This document shows, piece by piece, positions 60,331 through 64,000 of a DNA stretch of 64,000 nucleotides. The DNA is taken from positions 24,193,370 through 24,257,369 of the forward strand of contig NC_049904.1 of the NCBI RefSeq assembly GCF_001411555.2, in the 5' to 3' direction. The notes under the pieces are model-generated. The model had not been told where the DNA came from and did no database searches. It saw nothing but the letters and a program-made list of their open reading frames with translations. Both the position numbers and the translations under genes were made by a program. The DNA comes from Juglans regia. Taxonomy: Eukaryota > Streptophyta > Magnoliopsida > Fagales > Juglandaceae. Position 1 is the first letter of the stretch. Every line of letters begins with the position of its first letter.

Positions 60331-61020
60331 CACTACAACAAATAGCTTCTTTTGCCACGGGTTCTTTTAACGCGGTATACCTTAGTGGCAAAAAGTGGGT
60401 TGTTGGCACGGAAACAACTGGTGGGATTAGAACCAGGCTTTTTTTCACGAGATGGTAGTGGTGGATAAATCTTCGTCGTAAGAAACCTTATGTAGCGAGA
60501 AAGCAATTTCTCTTGACGAGATTATATCATGGAATTAAAAAAATATAATGCCATTTGTTGCCTCTTGGGAAAAACTTTTTAGAACGAAATAATAGTCAAA
60601 TCCCAGCAATTGTTTCTCGTCGCTAGGTGATTATACATTTCCCCGCCCCCGCGATAATGAATGGTCCAAATTAACGAAAGAATTTGGACTCTTCCTCTGC
60701 AGCAAAAAACCCTGCCCTGTCTTCCCCCTAGTTGTTCTTCCCCCTCCCCCACCCGCAGCCAATATTCCCACCCCCTCCCTCTCCTGCAGCCGCTAATCCC
60801 CACCTCCTCCTTGTCGCGCATAGACGAAATCACCACCCCCTCCCTCGCATACCCAGTTCATCTCCCCCGTCCGTCGCGCAGCAATTTCCCCACCCCCTCC
60901 CTCCCACGCAGCCCCGATTTCCCCACCACCTCCCTTTCGCCGAGACTCGCTTCCACCAAGGAATTCCTCTTCACGCGTGGATTTGCACTCCCTCGCGTGG
61001 ACCGCGAAACCCATCATTTG
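60331..61020 (+). mobile_element. CACTA-type transposon terminus with C-rich cargo
   Basis: CACTACAACAAAT at 60331 is a CACTA (En/Spm) terminal repeat. The next 300 bp carry sub-terminal words in both directions (tttgccacggg, tagtggcaaaa, ttggcacgg, tcgtcgcta). From 60660 a C-rich region follows, ending in cccatcatttgtaagttt at 61010-61027, which looks like a splice donor and so perhaps a first exon or leader. The other terminus (…gttgtagtg) is not in the window, so the element is truncated or continues past 64000. Transposase text was not recognised. Confidence 0.6.
60755..60940 (+). repeat. C-rich imperfect tandem repeats
   Basis: Four to five diverged copies of a unit with ccccaccccctccctc and gcagc occur at about 60770, 60830, 60890 and 60920. 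They create open frames on both strands (for example 60732-61352 plus) that have no domains. Confidence 0.65.
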
Positions 61021-61505
61021 TAAGTTTTATATCCATTGCTCTACCCCATGTAATTTTCTGTTGGATTTGTGGCTTCATTTTCCCATATTTCTTGTTGAAT
61101 TTCATACGAATTGAGGGTTCGATTTACACGCCGTTCCTGGTGGTAATCTCTTGGTTGTTAATCTGCTGCATGGATTTTGCCGTGTTTTATTTTCCTCCTA
61201 ATATGCTACTTAGTTTGGGTAGTGCTTTCTTCTACTACCCTGATTTTCATATTCTGATGCATGGATTTTATAATCTTATTTCCATCTATTTTGCTTATAC
61301 TTTTGAGATACTACTGTCGTGTTTTTGCCCTTCTTTGATAGTTTTACTTTGAATTTTGCTGTCGAGGATTTTGTTTATAGTTCTGGTAGTCATCTCTTTC
61401 TGCAGTAAGTGATTTTGTATTCAATTTCATTGAATACAACAGAGCATAAAACGTTAGTGAGGTCAATTCATGAATATGGTTAATGATACCTTTACGACTT
61501 GCTAC

Positions 61506-61508
<3 letters not shown>

Positions 61509-61541
<33 letters not shown>
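61509..61541. repeat. (CT)n microsatellite
   Basis: About 16 CT units. Confidence 0.95.
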
Positions 61542-61545
<4 letters not shown>

Positions 61546-63586
61546 CCCTCTTACTCAGACAATGTTTCTATCTTGCCACAACTTTGCAACTAGGTCAGCT
61601 CTGACCAAAGGATTGAATTGTGATGGGTGGTTAGATACTTGGATATATAGTGAATTTGTTTAACCAATCTGTTGACGGTTCCTTTCCTGTCCTTCATTTC
61701 CTGCGTTCATCTTATGTAAGCTTTGACACAATGCTGGATTGAAATTGAAAACACATCAAAAGACAACATACATGCTCAAAGTTAACTATAAAATTGGTCG
61801 CTGGTCATGAAATTGTTGCCAAGTTCTTGTTCAGGCTTTTTTCCAAAAGTTTTGTTGCATGTTGGAGTCCTCCTTTTTAGTTAAGTTGGTGGGTACAGTC
61901 AGTGGATGCTATCTTTTGAACTCTTTACACTGTTGTTCGTTTTGATCATTTCTAGGATATTATTTGTTGGGACTCTCTAAAAGTAAGGAGATTCTGTTTA
62001 GATCGTTTTGTAAGGCATTTTGAGCAACTACAGTTTGAGCTTTCCCTTGGGAGAGTAACTTGCCTGTGCTGCTCCTTGCAAGGTGGTTTGGTCTGCACTT
62101 TTAGTTGTGTTATATGAGAATTTTATGATGTGAAGAAGATGCTTACATTGGCTTGTGTCACATGTGTACGAGGATGGTGAGACTTAGATTTACGTTGTAC
62201 CCTTATGCTTTAAGGTTCCAAGAGAGGCCTGCCCTTTATTGGCCTTATTTCAATTTTGTTGGCTATGCCTAATTCACTGGTTTTCTGTGTTGCCTAAAAA
62301 AGAATCTGGTTTTTTTGGGATTGTTAGAAATCAGGGGAAGTTTTGAGGTTCAGGGTAAAGAAATTCAGTGATATGTCCACAAAATGCAAAATATTGAACC
62401 CATAGATGCTCTTACATAATGATCGACATATTTTGGCTAATACCTGGCCCACAAGATTATTTTTTTTTAAGCTTCCTTACCTTTTTTGTGAACTTCTTCT
62501 CCATGTCTTTGTTAATTACTTCAACTACTTGCTAATATGTTGAAAAGAGAGAGCACAATCTGAATGGCTTCATTGAATTTATTTATTTTTTCCCTTTAAA
62601 TTGTGGTTATATATGGTGTTCATGTCCCATACATATAAAGAAGAAGTGTCCAAACCTACTTGGTTGAACATTTAAAACAGTTATAACTTACTATCCTTTA
62701 TTTCTATATTAGGAAAACTAAATTATGTGGATAATTATTAGTAATCCAATTAAATAAACTAACTTTTGTTTAATAATTTTTTTTCTTAGGTATTTAATAG
62801 GATATATTAATATCTTTTTTTTACAAGTTTAACTTAATGATATATTATTTAATTTTTAGTTCATGATAACACAAATGAGTGGATAATGTGGTATTATAAC
62901 AGTAGTTGTAATTTAATAATAATATAGTGGGATAGTTGATGATATGATTCGATGATGTACTTAGATTTATTCTACTCAATCATATGGAATAGAGATTTTT
63001 CAATAGGAGCAAAGCTCTATTCTTTTGAAAATTATATTGTATATAGTTTTTCAAACTTGATTTAATATTGAGCTTTACTCAAGTCCAACATTATGAGTTC
63101 TACTTTGCATTTTATCTATGGTCTATTTGGCACCTTGCATTTGGGTTAAAGAGATGTAGGAGATACATCTAAAAAACAGTCATGATGTATGAAGACACAG
63201 GCAATTGAGATGGTCCCCTTTGGTTAGTTGAGATAGTCTCTTTTGGGGTTTAGAGGATGACTGCCTTATTGACTGAAATTATCCTTTTAGAAGAAAAATC
63301 ATTTCATTGCCATGTTTTCGGTTAGTTATTACCAGCTCTAAACTCAACTGCCTTAATCCTACTTGTATGGAACTAACACCGCAAAACTTTTCACTCTCTG
63401 AGTACTCCCTCTGGATATCTGATTCCATTTTGCCTATTAAATTATTCCTTTCCATTGTGGACAAAAATATGACACCTTCATTTTTCAACCATATTTTTTA
63501 CTCCATCGTGCAGTTTGTTCACTTCACAAAAGTCATGTCGTGTTACATAGAAGCATTAAAACAGCAAGCAGCCTTTGCACTTGTTG

Positions 63587-63609
63587 ACCTTATGGAAATT
63601 CCATAAGGT
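63587..63609. repeat. 23-bp near-perfect palindrome
   Basis: ACCTTATGGAA and TTCCATAAGGT flank a single A. The arms extend imperfectly (ttgttg / caagtcaac). Function unknown. Confidence 0.8.
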
Positions 63610-64000
63610 TCAAGTCAACCCAAAGACTAGTCAAGTAAGGCCAAGAGTTGTAGTCTTTAGTAAGTATTATCCAATTTAGGCATTTTAGAAAATATGCAGA
63701 AATTCGACTTTGCCAGGCTGGATGGGGAAACACTTAAGTCTTATAAATTATGTAAACATCTATTGTAGTCATTTTCATATCTTGATGTAGTTGGGAAAAA
63801 GACTTACAGATAATTCATTAATACTTGAAAACTGAATGATTGAGTTCATAGGGAGATCTACCATGGACAATCTTTAGGCTATGGTGCTAAAATTGACATG
63901 GTTATACTAAAAAATAATTATGATTACAATGGTGTTTAAAATTTTACCTGCATGGAAGTAGAGTCTGTAAACTGTTGCCCCTTCTCAAACTATCCACAAT

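Larger units (their letters stand above)
61021..64000. other. No gene recognised; possible intron or transposon interior
   Basis: Moderately AT-rich, non-repetitive sequence after the donor-like site at 61020. A CT microsatellite spans 61509-61541 and a 23-bp near-perfect palindrome lies at 63587-63609. The open frames at 63279-63606 on both strands have no recognisable product. It could be an intron of a gene that continues to the right. Confidence 0.4.

Noticed and set aside
60732..61352. Open frame of 206 codons
   Set aside because: The first half is proline-rich text from C-rich tandem repeats and the second half is hydrophobic text read through a likely intron beyond a GTAAGT site.

Overview
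The window is nuclear DNA of a dicot plant. It shows intron-split genes with GT-AG junctions, AT-rich intergenic DNA, long TA microsatellites, many small inverted-repeat DNA transposons (MITEs), plant L1-type LINEs with a zf-RVT domain, Copia-type LTRs and a CACTA terminus. The most abundant MITE carries GATGAGATGAG runs and ends in GGCCCCGTTTGG-like inverted repeats. From memory it resembles a family common in Juglandaceae/Fagales, but that placement is an impression, not a result.

Three protein-coding genes are well supported. (1) A complete ten-exon ornithine delta-aminotransferase gene (+ strand, coding 6275-16411, 474 aa, mitochondrial, PLP-dependent). (2) An intronless F-box protein gene (+ strand, 31322-32476, 384 aa) of the type found beside delta-OAT in Arabidopsis (At5g46170/At5g46180), so the pair looks like conserved microsynteny stretched by about 15 kb of repeats. 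(3) A CIN-class TCP transcription factor (- strand, 43708-45093, 461 aa) with an R domain and an exact-looking miR319 target site in its coding sequence. The three genes act in different processes (arginine/proline metabolism, protein turnover, leaf development) and nothing suggests co-regulation.

Layout: 1-2930 is a LINE inside a LINE, with a perfect 16-bp target-site duplication. 3186-3732 is a MITE carrying another MITE. 6275-16411 is OAT, whose introns hold four MITEs and six tiny insertions that look like LINE 3' tails flanked by target duplications. 16412-31321 is repeat-rich intergenic DNA (GC-word elements, Tourist-like MITEs, a possible Gypsy LTR, GC-rich low-complexity tracts). 31322-32476 is the F-box gene. 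32477-43707 is AT-rich DNA with MITEs and a Copia LTR plus primer-binding site. 43708-45093 is the TCP gene, with a CT-rich leader/promoter to about 46950. 47000-56267 is AT-rich with MITEs and a polyadenylated retroelement. 56268-56977 is a CCGG-rich inverted-repeat element. 57357-58394 is a solo LTR with a 5-bp target duplication and an internal 52-bp tandem array. 60331 onward starts with a CACTA-type terminus.

The most interesting signal is the set of seven LINE-tail micro-insertions, each only about 12-30 bp long and bounded by direct repeats of 11-19 bp. I found no new multi-gene system. All statements rest on reading the sequence; no alignments or database searches were run.
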